Below, in pieces: positions 12,216-23,683 of a DNA stretch of 64,000 nucleotides. Every line of letters begins with the position of its first letter. The stretch's first letter is position 1. The stretch is taken from NCBI GenBank assembly GCA_019828545.1, contig JACVRA010000150.1, forward strand, positions 1 to 64,000. Direction: 5' to 3'. Origin of the DNA: Paracamarosporium sp. OC-R06-R3. Lineage: Eukaryota; Ascomycota; Dothideomycetes; Pleosporales; Didymosphaeriaceae. Below the pieces are notes generated by a model. It made no database searches. It was not told the DNA's origin and was given only the letters and a program-made list of their open reading frames with translations. The translations under genes and the position numbers were made by a program.

Positions 12216-12739
12216 AGAGGCGGTCGGGGTGCAATGAATGTGCAGTTCACTGGTGCGGCGCTCTAGAAGTGATGTCTTTCGCTAAGCGCCATCTCCCCAA
12301 CGTCGACCCGTCCTCAGCCACTCACCACGGCCTGCTTCCCTCTGGATAATTGCAAAACAGCCACCCCCTCCTCTGCCCGCTCGTCACCACGCACGCGCTG
12401 CGTCCTCGCGCTCGCCCTGCCCAGCCCGCGGCCTCCTCCCTCGCCGTCTCTCCTCCGCATGTGCGTCTGATAGGAACGACGTCTCTGTCCTGTTGGGCGC
12501 TGCAACAGCGCTTTCATACGCATTCCATCTCGAACAGTCCTGGAACACGCTCCCTTCTACATTCCACGAGCGCATCTTTGCGCGTGTAATTCGAAGTAGA
12601 CTGTGGGACAGCAGGTATACGAGCAGGTGGGATAAACAGAGTCGCGAAAGGTGGTAGGACAAGGCTAGCTATACCACTCTTAGGAGCGTGGCAAGTGCCT
12701 CTCAGCACTATTCGTCGTACTACTCCTTCCCTGCGCGGC

Positions 12740-12770
12740 TAGCGGACCCTTTGTTTTCTTGAGCAGCTTG
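12740..12770 (+). repeat. 31-base direct repeat, copy 2
   Basis: Second copy of the 12123-12153 element with two substitutions (T to A and G to A on the plus strand). Both copies are outside coding sequence. Confidence 0.85.
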
Positions 12771-12977
12771 ATCGGCTACGCTGCAGCCTCAGGGGTTCCC
12801 TCGCACACATTCGAGTGGCTGCACTGACATCACTGGTGACTGTTTGCAGGGACACTGGGTCTGAGCCGGAGAAGGGTGGATTATCTATTACACACTAGAG
12901 TCTAGCTGCCATGTCTCGTTCGTATCGAGAACTTTCGTGCATCTATATATTCTGAGGCAAAGAGAAGGGAGAAGTGG

Positions 12978-14969
12978 CTACGAAGACGCTCCGTTGCGCT
13001 TCCAGATGAAGACGACAGATGCAACCGCGCAGGCTACCGCGCCCAGCGCGAAGTACAGGTTCAAGTTATCATAAGGCTCCTCCTCATGCTTGGGGAAGGC
13101 TGTCGAGGGATGCGTTGCACACTCAGCCAACTAAGGAAGGTCAGTATTCCGCTATAGAGTTTGAATGTCATCAAAAAGCAATACGTACGTGGACAAAGAG
13201 CTCTGATATGCTGCTCCACGTCGCACTCACATGCAGTGGAGCAGCCATATTGAGCGCGCTAGTGTATTCGTCTGGCTGCTGCTCACATCGCTGCATCGTC
13301 TTATCTTGGTCAGCCTTGAGGGCCGTGTAGACCGCCGGTAAATGATCGAGGTGGGAATACTTCTTCCGCAGTTCCACAATGTGGGCGAAGCTGTCAGGGT
13401 CGCTTGAGTCGTACGTGTAGCAGAGCAGGTCGCAGGCATCGAGCTTGGCCTGATTCTCGAGAATGGCTGGTTCCAGTTCGCCGAGCTCTTCCAGGATTAA
13501 GTAACACTGCTTGCCTCCTTTTAACTCTACGCTGTTTACAGCAGAGCGCGGTTTGATGGTTGGGTGGTACGTGTGAGTGAACGGTCGCTGCAGAAACGAC
13601 GACAGCAGGGCGCTCTTCCCGCTGCCGCTAGAGCCCAGGACGTAGCACAAGAAGACGGTGCGCTCCACTCGCCCGGGCTTGTTGCGTCTCTTGCGCGCCT
13701 TGGTGACCTTTAATGCGTTGGTAGTCCCTCCACGATCGCTGCTTTCAAAACCAAGGTATGCGAGATATTCAAGTGTCGTCTTCGGTTCCTCGAACGTGGT
13801 CATGCTCCATTGGGCGAGCCACCCCTGTAAAGTGATATATCCCGCTTCGTTGCGTACCGTGCATGATGGAAACGCCGAATCCACCCAAGATGCGGGGACA
13901 CCAGGCGTAGGTGCAAACAAATTAGCAAGCTCTTTATCGTTCAAGCCGCCGTCATTGTCCCGGTCGAATTTTAGAAACAGATCCACGAAGAAACGGTACC
14001 CTGCAGGACTTAGTTCAGCCGACGAATACTGTGGTACGTCAAATTTGGGGTGGAGGAACGTGTCGTGAAGGCTAAGGCTGTCTGTATAGTGGAACTTTCT
14101 GAGTATGATCCATATGGTCTCGTGGCGGCCCTTCTCAGCGAAGATCTTGTTCAACAGCAGGAAGCCCTTTTCGTCCATGCCATGTTCGCCGGCGGACCCT
14201 GAGACAAATCTTTCAATAGACCGCTTGATGTTGGCCAAGTCATCCTGCCCAAGTGGTTTCTCAAAACACTTGATCTGGAAATCGTGGATCTCCTGGTCGT
14301 TCCAATAACCATCCTTGTCCTTGTCACAGAGGTGGAACACACGCTGCAGAGCCGCAACCGCAGCGGGTTTCAGAGCGTTTTCCTTTGAATCGTACAGTGG
14401 TGCGATGGGGTGTGTGACGGCCTTCTGGCACAGGAAGAAGACCTCGTTGATGTTGTGGTGCTCCTTTGCGCTGGTCCGGATGCACGAGTCGATCTCCTTG
14501 AACTCGGACATGACGGGCAGCATCTCGTCGGCCACGACCTGCGACGTGGAGCCGTTGGAGGCCAGATCGGCCTTGTTTGCGCAGAGCACGACGGGGACAT
14601 TGACGCCGAGCGAGCGGAAGTAGGGCATCCAGAAGAGGGCGACGCGCTCGTAGCTGTAGTGGTCCGAGTAGACGAGCAGGATCACGTTGGACTTGCGGAG
14701 CTCCTTGCGGAGGGCATGGCGCTCGTGGGGCAGGGCCGAGGTGTCGACGATGGTGGTGGTGACGTTGTCCGGGGTGCCGAGCGTGGGCGGGATGGTGACC
14801 TGGGGGAGGACGGGCTGGATCTTGGCCGTGACGAAGACGTCCTTGACGAGCGACGTGATGATGGAGCTCTTGCCGACGCCCTCGTCGCCGCACACACAGA
14901 TGCGGACTGCGGACGCGGGTCAGCAGCGCACTCGCAGGCGGGGCGGGGGGGCGGCTTACCGGTGGCCAT
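12978..14969 (-). CDS. GEM1: Mitochondrial Rho GTPase Gem1/Miro, 626 aa
   Basis: Three exons: 14969-14960 (MAT plus one base), 14906-13189 and 13130-12978. The first junction creates [19 protein letters not shown], the first G1 loop. The domain order is complete: GTPase 1 with NKAD, EF-hand 1 ([12 protein letters not shown]), EF-hand 2 ([12 protein letters not shown]), a second GTPase with [11 protein letters not shown], and a C-terminal tail anchor ([19 protein letters not shown]) followed by a basic end. The anchor is encoded by the third exon and would be lost if translation read into the intron at 13188. Miro proteins sit on the outer mitochondrial membrane and regulate mitochondrial shape, inheritance and ER contacts. 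Its start faces the plus-strand creC gene. Confidence 0.96.
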
Positions 14970-15697
14970 GGTGGGTGCTCATGGCCGGAGCATGGCGAAG
15001 GGCAGACGAGGTCGAGTCGCGCGACGCTGGTGAGCTGGCGGCGCCAAGGCGCGCACGTGGGGACAGGGGAGCGCGCAGTCCCCGCAGTCCAGTGTTGTGG
15101 TCGCCTCCGCGCTGGGACTGCTGCCACAACACGCCGACGCCGTCTCGGGGCGGGCGCTGCAGCAGTGTCGCGGATGCCAGGGCTCCAGGGCTCCGGGCTC
15201 CAGGGCTCCAGGGCCCCCGCGGGCTCTCTGCAACTGGCAAGCCACGCCCCCAAGCTAGCTCCGCACTTCTCCAGGCCCTTCGGCTGCGCTATCCCGGGGT
15301 TCACGCGCACGGCACCGTCCCTCTGGCAGCGCACACACGTCCAGTCGCCTTATATTGCACTCCTGCCCCACCTCCATCTGGTCCCAGCCGCACCCGCCGC
15401 CGTGGTGCCTGCATACTCGGCCGGCTGCGGTAGAGACGGCTGTTATACGGCTCCGCCATGTTGTGAGTGCTCCCAGCGCCGCGCCCAATCACGTCACCAC
15501 CTGATAGCTCTCCAGCGTGCTCCCCCCTCCACCGAGATACCCTGCAGCGGGCTATCCTGGCGCCCCAGGCGGCGGCCAGCTTATCGAAACGAACAACACC
15601 CTCACCCGTCCCACCGGGCCTGAGCACCAATTGGTCGTGGGCGAAGGTATCTCTCTCCCTCCGCCTGCACACGGACTCGTCTGCTCACGCTGGGACT
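14970..15697. promoter_or_regulatory. Divergent promoter region between GEM1 and creC
   Basis: About 730 GC-rich bases separate the minus-strand Miro start from the plus-strand creC start, so both promoters must lie here. It contains an octamer-type repeat at 15179-15216. No TATA box or specific operator can be assigned with confidence. Confidence 0.6.
15179..15216 (+). repeat. GGGCTCCA-type tandem repeat
   Basis: Four or five imperfect copies of a 7-8 base unit (AGGGCTCC, with one GGGCTCC variant) in the shared GEM1/creC upstream region. Confidence 0.8.
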
Positions 15698-17818
15698 ATG
15701 ACAGGCACCTACGTCCTCCGCGACAATCTCCACCTGGCCACGCCGCCGCCGCACCCCTCGGAAGCGCCTATCCACAACCCCAACCCGCTCGCGACCACCG
15801 TGTCCCCGCCCACTGCCGGCACGAAGCTGTCCATCGTCGTCGTTGCACCGCGCCAGCAGTCGCATTCTCGCTTGTTTCGCCTCGACACCGCCAACAGCGC
15901 CCGCTCCCAGCTGCCGCCAAGCATACAGGAGTCGCCCAACGAATCCAACAGCCAGACCAGCGACTCGGGCTCTCAGAGCGTGAGCGGCAATGCCATCACG
16001 CCGTCTCCGCGCGAGGGTCTTCACGCTCCTGCCTTCGGGTCGGGAAACTCGGCGCTGGCCGTCTTGAATGGGAAAGACAGCAAGGATCCGCTCAAGAGGC
16101 GGAAGCCGAAAAGCAACATTGTGAAGAGCAATTCATCCTTTGTGTCGAGAGTCATCCCGCACGAAGCGCTCACCAAACGATTGCAGGAGCATAACCCCAA
16201 CGGACTGTACGCTTTCGCCAATGTCAACCGTGCATTGCAGTGGATTGACCTGACTTCTTCAAACAAGGTACGTCGTGTTTTGCTACCGTTTCGTTGGCTG
16301 GAACTCAAGAGGTTTGCAGGAAGAGCACCTGACCAAGATCCTCTTCACCAAAGCGCATGCGCTATGTCACGATGTGAACCAAAGCACAAAGGGACCAGGG
16401 CACGTCGACATGATATTAGGTTTCTCAACGGGCGACATCATCTGGTACGAACCCATGTCGCAGAAGTACACGCGTATCAACAAGAACGTAAGTGCACCGC
16501 TTATGATGGAGAAGAAGGTGGCGCGCTTATATCCTGTCAGGGGGCGATCAACAACACTGCGGTATCCGACATTCGGTGGCTACCTAACAGCGAGAACTTG
16601 TTCCTCGCAGCGCACATGGACGGGAGCCTGATAGTCTACGATAAGGAAAAAGAGGATGCACAATTCGTTGCTGAAGATCAAGAGCAGGCTCAGGGCGAGA
16701 CGGAAAAGAGAACGCGACTCATTGTGAAGAAATCGGTGAACTCAAAGAACCAAAAGTTCAATCCGGTGTCGTACTGGAACACTTCGAACTCGAAGATCAA
16801 CGCATTTGCCTTTTCACCGGACTGCCGGCACCTTGCAGTAGTGTCGGAGGATGGGTCGTTTCGCATCATTGATTTTCTAAAAGAACAGTGGGTCCAGCTT
16901 GGTGCGTAGCCAACCATGGCTGACTATGACAGGTTGCTCCATCAGTACATGAGCTACTACGGCGGGATGATGTGCGTCTGCTGGTCTCCCGACGGACGAT
17001 ACGTGGTTACTGGAGGCCAAGATGACCTTGTGTCCATCTGGTCGCTGGAAGACAGCATGCTGGTGGCGCGTTGCCAAGGGCACAACTCGTGGGTCACGGC
17101 AGTGCAGTTCGACCCGTGGCGGTGCGACGAGCGCAACTACCGCATAGGAAGCGTTGGGGAAGACTGCCGGCTGCTGCTGTGGGACTTCAGTGTGGGCATG
17201 CTCCACCGACCGCGAGCGGTGAGCTTTTGATCAGTCCAGAAGGGCTCCCAGCGGGAGGCTGACACAGATGCAGGCATCGGTGAGACAGCGCAGCAGCGTC
17301 ACGTCGGCGACACTCAAGATGCAACGGACGCGAACAGACGGGTCCAACACGCGGATGCGGTCAAACTCGAACCTCACGTCGGGGAGCTTGGCGGACGAGG
17401 AGGAGGTGGTGCACGAGGTGGAACCGCGGGCGCGAACGGCGATGCTGCCGCCAGTCATGGTGAGTCGAACCAACACGTTGGGCGTGGGTCCAGGGCTGAG
17501 GGAATTGTGATTGCAGGCAAAGAAGGTCGACGAGCACCCGCTGTGCTGGCTAGGGTTCGAGGAAGATTGCATCATGACATCGTGCAGCAATGGTGAGTGC
17601 AGAGATTTCCTTGGTGGGCGGGTGTTGATAAGCTTATCTGCGGGCGCGCCGGCGAAGCTTGGATGCAGGAACAGCCGCGTGGTCACGGGCGCGCGGCGAT
17701 CCATGCTGGCGACGTGCTGATAACGAGGGCAGGGCACATCCGCACGTACGACCGGCCCAAGGAGGGCGCGGGCAGCGACGAGGCACGGTGGGCGTCCGGG
17801 AGCGCGAGCAGCGCGTAG
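15698..17818 (+). CDS. creC: CreC-type WD40 protein of carbon catabolite repression, 572 aa
   Basis: Seven exons: 15698-16267, 16320-16487, 16541-16887, 16933-17218, 17274-17459 (17268 is an equally in-phase acceptor), 17517-17592 and 17733-17818. All phases agree. After a disordered Ser-rich N terminus come WD40 units, including [60 protein letters not shown] and [13 protein letters not shown], with a final strand [12 protein letters not shown]. In Aspergillus, CreC (WDR20-like) stabilises and activates the deubiquitinase CreB, acting in glucose repression. The start at 15698 is the first ATG after which the sequence becomes protein-like; the frame is open further upstream. A CreD-type arrestin follows on the same strand. 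Confidence 0.9.
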
Positions 17819-18123
17819 GGGAGGGGAGGGGAGGGTCGGACGGGCAGATGGCGTGCGCAGCGGCCATGGAGATTTGGGAGGGCTGCAGCATGGGGGCTGG
17901 GCTGGGCCGACCGACGATGCACGGTCGAGGGGCAGGGTTGGGTTGGAGGACTAGCTATGGCAGATGGCGACTCGCCCGGCACCATCCGAATCGCATGCAA
18001 TGCACACGTTTCCCTGCATGGCAGGCAGTGCTGTACCGGTACACAATCAGCCCTACGGGCGTATGTATAGTGGGTGGTGCGAGGTGCGAGGTGTGACGAC
18101 AGCGCCTGGCGCGGTGGCAGCAC

Positions 18124-18164
18124 ACAGGCACAGGCACAAGCACAAGCACAGGCACAAGCACAAG
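18124..18164 (+). repeat. Hexamer repeat GGCACA/AGCACA
   Basis: About seven units of 6 bases alternating GGCACA and AGCACA. Non-coding, upstream of the arrestin gene. Confidence 0.85.
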
Positions 18165-18683
18165 TACGCACACGCCCAACGCCCACGCAGCCGGAAAGGG
18201 TCGCAGGCTCTTCCTCGTCGGCCCGAGCCCGAGCCTCTATCGATAACGACGCTCGCCCGCCTCGTCGTCGCCGCCGTCGTCGACGTCGTGGCGGCGTGGG
18301 TCCGCAGCCGCAGCCTCAGCACACGCCGTGGGCTGATCAGCGCTATCGTCGGCCTAGTAGCGCCCGCGTGGGTCTGCCCTGCGCTGCGACGGTCGCGAAG
18401 CTCACGCCATGATCCCATGCGCCGTTCGCGGCGGGAGCCACGCTCGGGTGTCTTGCTTTGTTGCGCCTTCGCCTGCCGTCGACAAAATTCAGGTCCCGCC
18501 GCGAGCGCTAGCAACGCCGTATCTGCCCTCACTGCTATAACTCCTTTGCGCCCACCCCGCCCTCAGCCACGCTCACCTACATGTCCATTGCATATCCCAA
18601 ACCGCGCCTCTCCGTGCCCCGGCCCATCAAGTACCCGCCTGTCCGCCCTTGCAGTCCTCCCATGACCTTGTCCTCCCGCTGAT

Positions 18684-18720
18684 CTTCGTCGTCGTCGTCT
18701 TCTTCTTCTTCTTCTTCTTT
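18684..18720 (+). repeat. TCG/TCT trinucleotide pyrimidine tract
   Basis: A run of TTCGTCGTC changing to TTCTTCTTC ends 10 bases before the arrestin start codon. It is a microsatellite in the 5' leader or core promoter. Confidence 0.85.
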
Positions 18721-18730
18721 GTTTCCAACC

Positions 18731-20941
18731 ATGCCTCGCGCCGGTGGTGGTGTCTTTGGCCGAAATGCTGCACCCGTCCTCGAGATCCAGTGAGTCTACG
18801 TCATCTCTTTTTTTTCTTCTTCCCTTAAACCTCTACGACTTTCGTCCTGACGCACGCAGACCGACTACCCCCTTCATCGTCTTCTACGGAGAGCCGTCAG
18901 AGGCGCAGAATGCAGAGCTCACCGGGAAGCTCATACTGAACAACCCAGAGTCCATGTCAGTCAAGAGCATACGCATGACCCTGCAGGGCACGCGCAAAGT
19001 GGCATGGCACACGACCAACACCGTCACCCCGCAGCCCATATCGCAGAAGCAGAACTTCCTCCTTGAGAACCTCAGCCTCTTCCCCGTAGACGGATCCAAG
19101 AACAAGGCCCACAAGATCAATGCCGGTGTGCACGAGTGGGAGTTCAAGTTCAAGATACCTTCTACGCTCGACGAGAGCATTGAAGGCCTGCCCACCAATT
19201 GGGTCGTCTACAATTTGAAGGCAACTGTCGACCGTGGCTACATGAGCAAGCCATTGACTGCATCTTCACACATCCGAGTCATACGGACCTTGGGCCGCGA
19301 TCTTATGGAGAGCGTGCCCATGGAACAGATCAACGAAGACATTTGGGCGTCAAAGATCGCGTACAAAATCACCGTTCCTCAGAAGAATTACATCGTCGGT
19401 ACCTCGATAACCGCCGATTATGTCCTGATTCCACTTCGCAAAGGAGTCGAGATTGCAAACATCAAGATGGAATTGATAGAGTCGAGGCAGCTCTTCTGCG
19501 AGTATGCCGGCCGAAGGGTTTCCCACACCACCGAGGTCCAGGTCGCGTGCACGGACGGCCTGATGCCAGAAAACTCCAAAAATGTGGTTCCCGACGGAGT
19601 CGAGGACGCCGACCAGCTGTTCGACGAATGCCACCGCTTTTCTATGACGCTGGACCTCCCAAAATCACTGAAGAACTGCAGGCAGTCTGTAGACACCGAA
19701 AACATTCGGATATCGCATAAATTGCGCTTGTACGTGAACCTACACAATCCCGAAGGTCATACAAGTCAGTTATTGGTCAAGAATCACGTCCATTTATTCA
19801 TTTCGCCCAACCTGCCACCGGGAGAAGATCAATCCGTTCTAGTCGACCCGCAGGTTCTGTCGCAACAAGCCGTGCAGGACGAAGTGAACCAGAACGCACC
19901 TCCAACGTACGGTCTCCATCAGCTAGATTCGTTGTACAATGACATCGACCCTAGTGGGTTCATGACCCCTGGAGCACATGCAAGCTATGGAAGTAGCGGC
20001 GCAAATACACCTTTCTACGCCCAAAGCAGATCTGGTTCCGCAGAAGACTTGGGATCGTTGAACGCGATTGCTGGTGGTGGCGCTTCTGCTGCAGCTCTAC
20101 AACATCGCCTTCAGAACCTCAATCTGAACGCGCAGGGCAGCCACTCGCGTTTTGTGCCCAGTCGCCATCACTCGTCTGGGGGTAGCACCCCACACTCGAG
20201 GCCAGAGGGCGTCAATCACATGCCTCCAACTGGTTACTTTGACAACCACGACTACGACATGGAAGCTCTGACGCGTACGCCTTCTTACAATACGGCTGTG
20301 CGCACACCTGCTCGAACTCCAATTTCCGAAGACCTGCCCACATACGAAATTGCAACCTCCAGACCGTCCAGTCCTAGCAGGACTCCTACGAGCAGAGGCA
20401 CGACACCCAGCCCGACTCGCAGTCTTGATACACTGCGGGAGGAAACGGAGAGGAACACAGCCATCAACAGTCGGAGAGAGTCTCCGAGGCACAGCGACGA
20501 CGGAAGGTAAATGCCCGTTCCGTCTCTCTCTTCATACCTTCTACATCGACATCTGCATCTTGAGCGTCTATAGATTTTTCACACCCCACTTTCACACAGG
20601 CACGGAGCCCTGTTCTTATTTTGTGCGGTTCTTTGCTTTGCATCAAGCGATCGTATACTTAATACCCTCTTGCATATAGCCCTATCAATACTCTCACCCC
20701 TACAACATCAAACTCATCAACTTTGTCGACAACATCACCACATTCGTCTACCTCCCCGCATCTATCTCCACCCCCGACGAATAGGAGCCGTAGCTCCTCA
20801 CGATCACGGTCTCCTTCTCAATCATCTCAGCACTTGACCGTCCCACGACCAAAGCTGCGCGAACGGCCTTCGGCGAATAGTATTCGCGAGACCATCGACA
20901 TGGTGGCCGGATTCCGGCGGACACTTCGCCATATTGGATGA
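18731..20941 (+). CDS. Arrestin-related trafficking adaptor, CreD/Rod1-like, 655 aa
   Basis: Three exons: 18731-18789, 18860-20506 and 20680-20941. The first intron starts GTGAGT and the last GTAAAT; both preserve phase. Residues about 15-160 are the arrestin N domain (VLEIQPTTPFIVFYGEP), and about 185-350 the C domain (EDIWASKIAYKITVPQKNYI). The tail is Ser/Pro-rich. A PPTY motif at 367-370 and LPTY at 512-515 fit docking of a Rsp5/HulA-type ubiquitin ligase through WW domains. ART proteins steer plasma-membrane transporters into endocytosis, and CreD-type members act in carbon control. Assignment to CreD itself rather than another ART is not certain. The last exon adds 87 codons ending in a basic stretch (VAGFRRTLRHIG). 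Confidence 0.88.
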
Positions 20942-21905
20942 TTTTTTCTTCTCTAAACGATTTACCCTTTGTTTCCCTTTCTCTCATTGGCGACGGCGTT
21001 ACCGTCAGCATTACGACCGCTATAGATTATGATTGCATGTTGCGCATCACACATTGGCACGTCGGACGATATGATGTAATGGAGCACTCAGGGTTGTGTA
21101 TGCATGTGGTGGTTGCACGGCATGGTATCGGCGGCTGTCTTGCACAATCCCATAGCACGGGTGGCTGGCTCATTCATTAAGTTTGCCTTGAGCATAGTTT
21201 CTAATGTCAGGGAGACTTGCCCTTTACTATTCTGTTCTATGCTCAGCGTAATGTTTAGGATACCCACAAGGTGTACTGCGCTTGCACAGCTTTATCTTTT
21301 GTGGGGAGCCTACTAGAGAGTCGAGCTAAATATCCACTAAGAACGAGTCTAGGTGGCTCGCTTTCCACATGGTATTACGCGTAATCAACTGAAAACATGT
21401 TCCTCTCCACCATGTGAACGTTCGAGGCCACGTGACGTCATCAGCTTGGGTAGAGGCTCACAAGGCTTTTCTGAACGACGTGGCACGAAGTAGACCCCTG
21501 TGGATTTGTGTGCCGTACCTCGCCCACACGCCTTAATTTAGCCCCTGTATGCGCTCCTGTAAGTCATCACGGATGTGACGCTCGTCGTACTCTCACATGC
21601 ATGCGCCCACGCCGTTCCAGCCCTCGGTAGCGCACCGCGCGTGTGGACCCCACGTGTGAGATACATGCTTATTAACGTGATCTTACACGCATCAGACATA
21701 AGATCCAAGGAATGCGCTGAGATGGAATCCCGGGATAGACGAGAGGCAAATCGGTGTACTAATTTTAGCGTTGGGCTTTTGCGAAACAGTATATCAACCA
21801 TATGGGGAAAGGGATGGGGATGTTCTGACGAACGTCTAGACAGCCGCGAGAAGGCAGCTGAAGATTCGGGTGTCTGAGGCTGATTCCAGCATACTGATCC
21901 GTGCA
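20942..21905. other. Convergent intergenic region between the arrestin gene and the GH18 gene
   Basis: About 960 bases between two converging stop codons. Short open frames on both strands show no domain or composition of a real protein. No repeat stands out. Confidence 0.55.
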
Positions 21906-23249
21906 CTACTGCGGATACTGCTCGAACAGGAAGCCCGCTGCAAGCTCAACGTTCCCATCTGTAGCATTCAATGCAGCAACGGCCTCTTGATTCGAAAAAC
22001 CTAACACCACAAGCTTCTCAATTGTTTCTGCAGGCCATGGTGCGCGCGCTTCCGGTAGTTTCGTCACCATCTGCCGAATCTGCTCGGGCGTGACGCCCAG
22101 CAGTGGATTCTGTGTTTGCACCCGCGGCGGCTCTTCTACCCTTAGTATCCTTCCGAGCGCAGCGACCCATCCCGCTTGCACCGTCTCGTTGTTGAGGCCT
22201 AGTGACGTGACATGCACCATGTCTTCATCGTGATCACCACTGTTGAAATACTCCCAGCCCATGACGCCGCCGAAACCACCGCGAACGTTCTTGTACTTCT
22301 CACATAGACACGCGCAGACGTCACGGAGTTTGCTTATAGGAACATGCCCAGCGCCATTCCCCGGGTTTGTGACTACGCCTAGGACAATCTTGGAGGGTGC
22401 CCAGCCCGCTGAGATAATGGCATCATACCACTGCGTTGACCCCGCGTCGCCCCATCCGCAATAGAACTGTGTGTTGTACCATGCAATCTCCTTCCCGTAG
22501 ACGCTACACTCGAGCTCTGGGTAGCTGAAGCCGCTCAGGTGTGGTAACGTGGGATGGAGGGGGTTCGGCGTGGTGCCATTGTTGAGTATAGGGCGCGGTG
22601 GGCGGAGGTGGGCAGGGATATTGGGGTCAGGAATGAGCGCGGTGGCTACAGGTGCCATAGTGATGAGGAAATCCGAGCCAAAGTCGGCGCGAAGACGAGC
22701 AATCAGGCGGTTAATGGTCTGGATGTGAACCTTTTCTTCGACGTCGAGATCGATGCCGTCAAGCTGGTGAGCGGATATGATAGCATGGAGGGGTTTGTAG
22801 TAGGCTTCGAACTGTCGTGGGTCAGTTGCACGTCACATATCGCCCTGCATCAGCACGCTGAACACGGCCTTGTACGTCTTGGAGTGCTGCATCGTGTCCA
22901 GATGGTTGAAGCGTACATTCTCGTCGCTACCTCCGAGGCGCTCGTAGCTTCCTTGGGCCGCGCCTCCCAGCATGCCCAGGACTTTGACCCCGCTGCCCTG
23001 AAGCCATTTGACCTCTCCCCAAAGCTGGTCGTAGCGCTTGTCGTCTGGCTTGTGGTCGTTCAGAGTGATGTTCCCCGGGCCTTGGTTCAAGTGGATGGCT
23101 GCGACGATGATGTGGGTGATGCCGGTGTGGTTGGTGAGGAGGGGCAGGAGCGAGTGGTAGTTGCCTGTCGAGTCGTGGAACGTCTGGTGATACACAATCA
23201 GGCGAGGGCCCTGGGAGGACGGTAGGAGCTTGGGGGGAGCGGGAGGCAT
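21906..23249 (-). CDS. Cytosolic GH18 (chitinase/ENGase-like) enzyme with C-terminal UBA domain, 412 aa
   Basis: Two exons, 23249-22917 and 22811-21906; the intron GTACGC...GACAG joins GSDEN to FEAYYKPL in phase. The barrel carries the GH18 catalytic motif DGIDLDVE at 129-136, with Glu136 as the expected acid, and preceding strands such as GVKVLGMLGGAA. There is no signal peptide, so it should act inside the cell, on chitin-like or N-glycan-derived oligosaccharides. The last 43 residues, starting WPAETIEKLVVLGFSNQEAV, have the three-helix pattern and MGF/LGF-type loop of a ubiquitin-associated (UBA) domain. The sequence shows both modules in one open frame. The combined role is inference: perhaps glycan trimming of ubiquitinated ERAD substrates. 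Confidence 0.88.
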
Positions 23250-23683
23250 TGAAACGAGTGTGAATTGGGGTCACGGAGAAGCAAAGTGGAGCGGAGCGGA
23301 AAGGGTCCAAAGCATGCCCCTCGCATTGCCGTAGGGCTGAAGAGGGGCAGTCGTGCCACTCATTGGTTGCGTCATCGCAACACCAACCGCCACACCGTGA
23401 ACTGGACGGAAAAGGTATCGAATTTTTATATCTTATGCACAAACCCAGCCCGCGAGCATCCTCGTCTAGCCAAAACGTACCTGCAATGCCTGACATACCA
23501 GAAAGGTAACATGACGTGAACCACTAACGCCGTACGCTACTTGCCCAGTGTCATTTCTCCCGCCCATCGCGACATAAGAGACGTCAACTGGAACACTAGA
23601 CCTAAATATGCCCATCCTTCTCCGCTAGGTCACATGTGCTGCCAGACTCGTAAGATCGTGAAAACCATCAAAGACCACTGCAT
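23250..23683. other. Intergenic region upstream of the GH18-UBA gene
   Basis: About 430 bases between tandem minus-strand genes; presumed GH18 promoter and Cdk1 3' flank. Nothing else recognised. Confidence 0.55.

Larger units (their letters stand above)
11970..12977. other. Gap between the Zds gene start and the Miro gene stop
   Basis: About 1 kb with no supported gene. It includes the Zds promoter and 5' leader, a heptamer tandem repeat near 12174-12215, two copies of a 31-base direct repeat, and the Miro 3' flank. Open frames on both strands are low-complexity GC-rich shadows. Confidence 0.6.
17819..18730. promoter_or_regulatory. creC 3' flank and arrestin upstream region
   Basis: About 910 bases between two plus-strand genes. 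It holds a CACARG-type hexamer repeat (18124-18164) and a pyrimidine tract just before the arrestin start (18684-18720). Such CT-rich tracts are common in fungal core promoters. No gene is supported. Confidence 0.6.

Noticed and set aside
14324..15334. Long minus-strand frame overlapping the Miro gene in another frame
   Set aside because: The Miro frame is unambiguous with all GTPase and EF-hand motifs; the other frame is Arg/Pro-rich low-complexity shadow.
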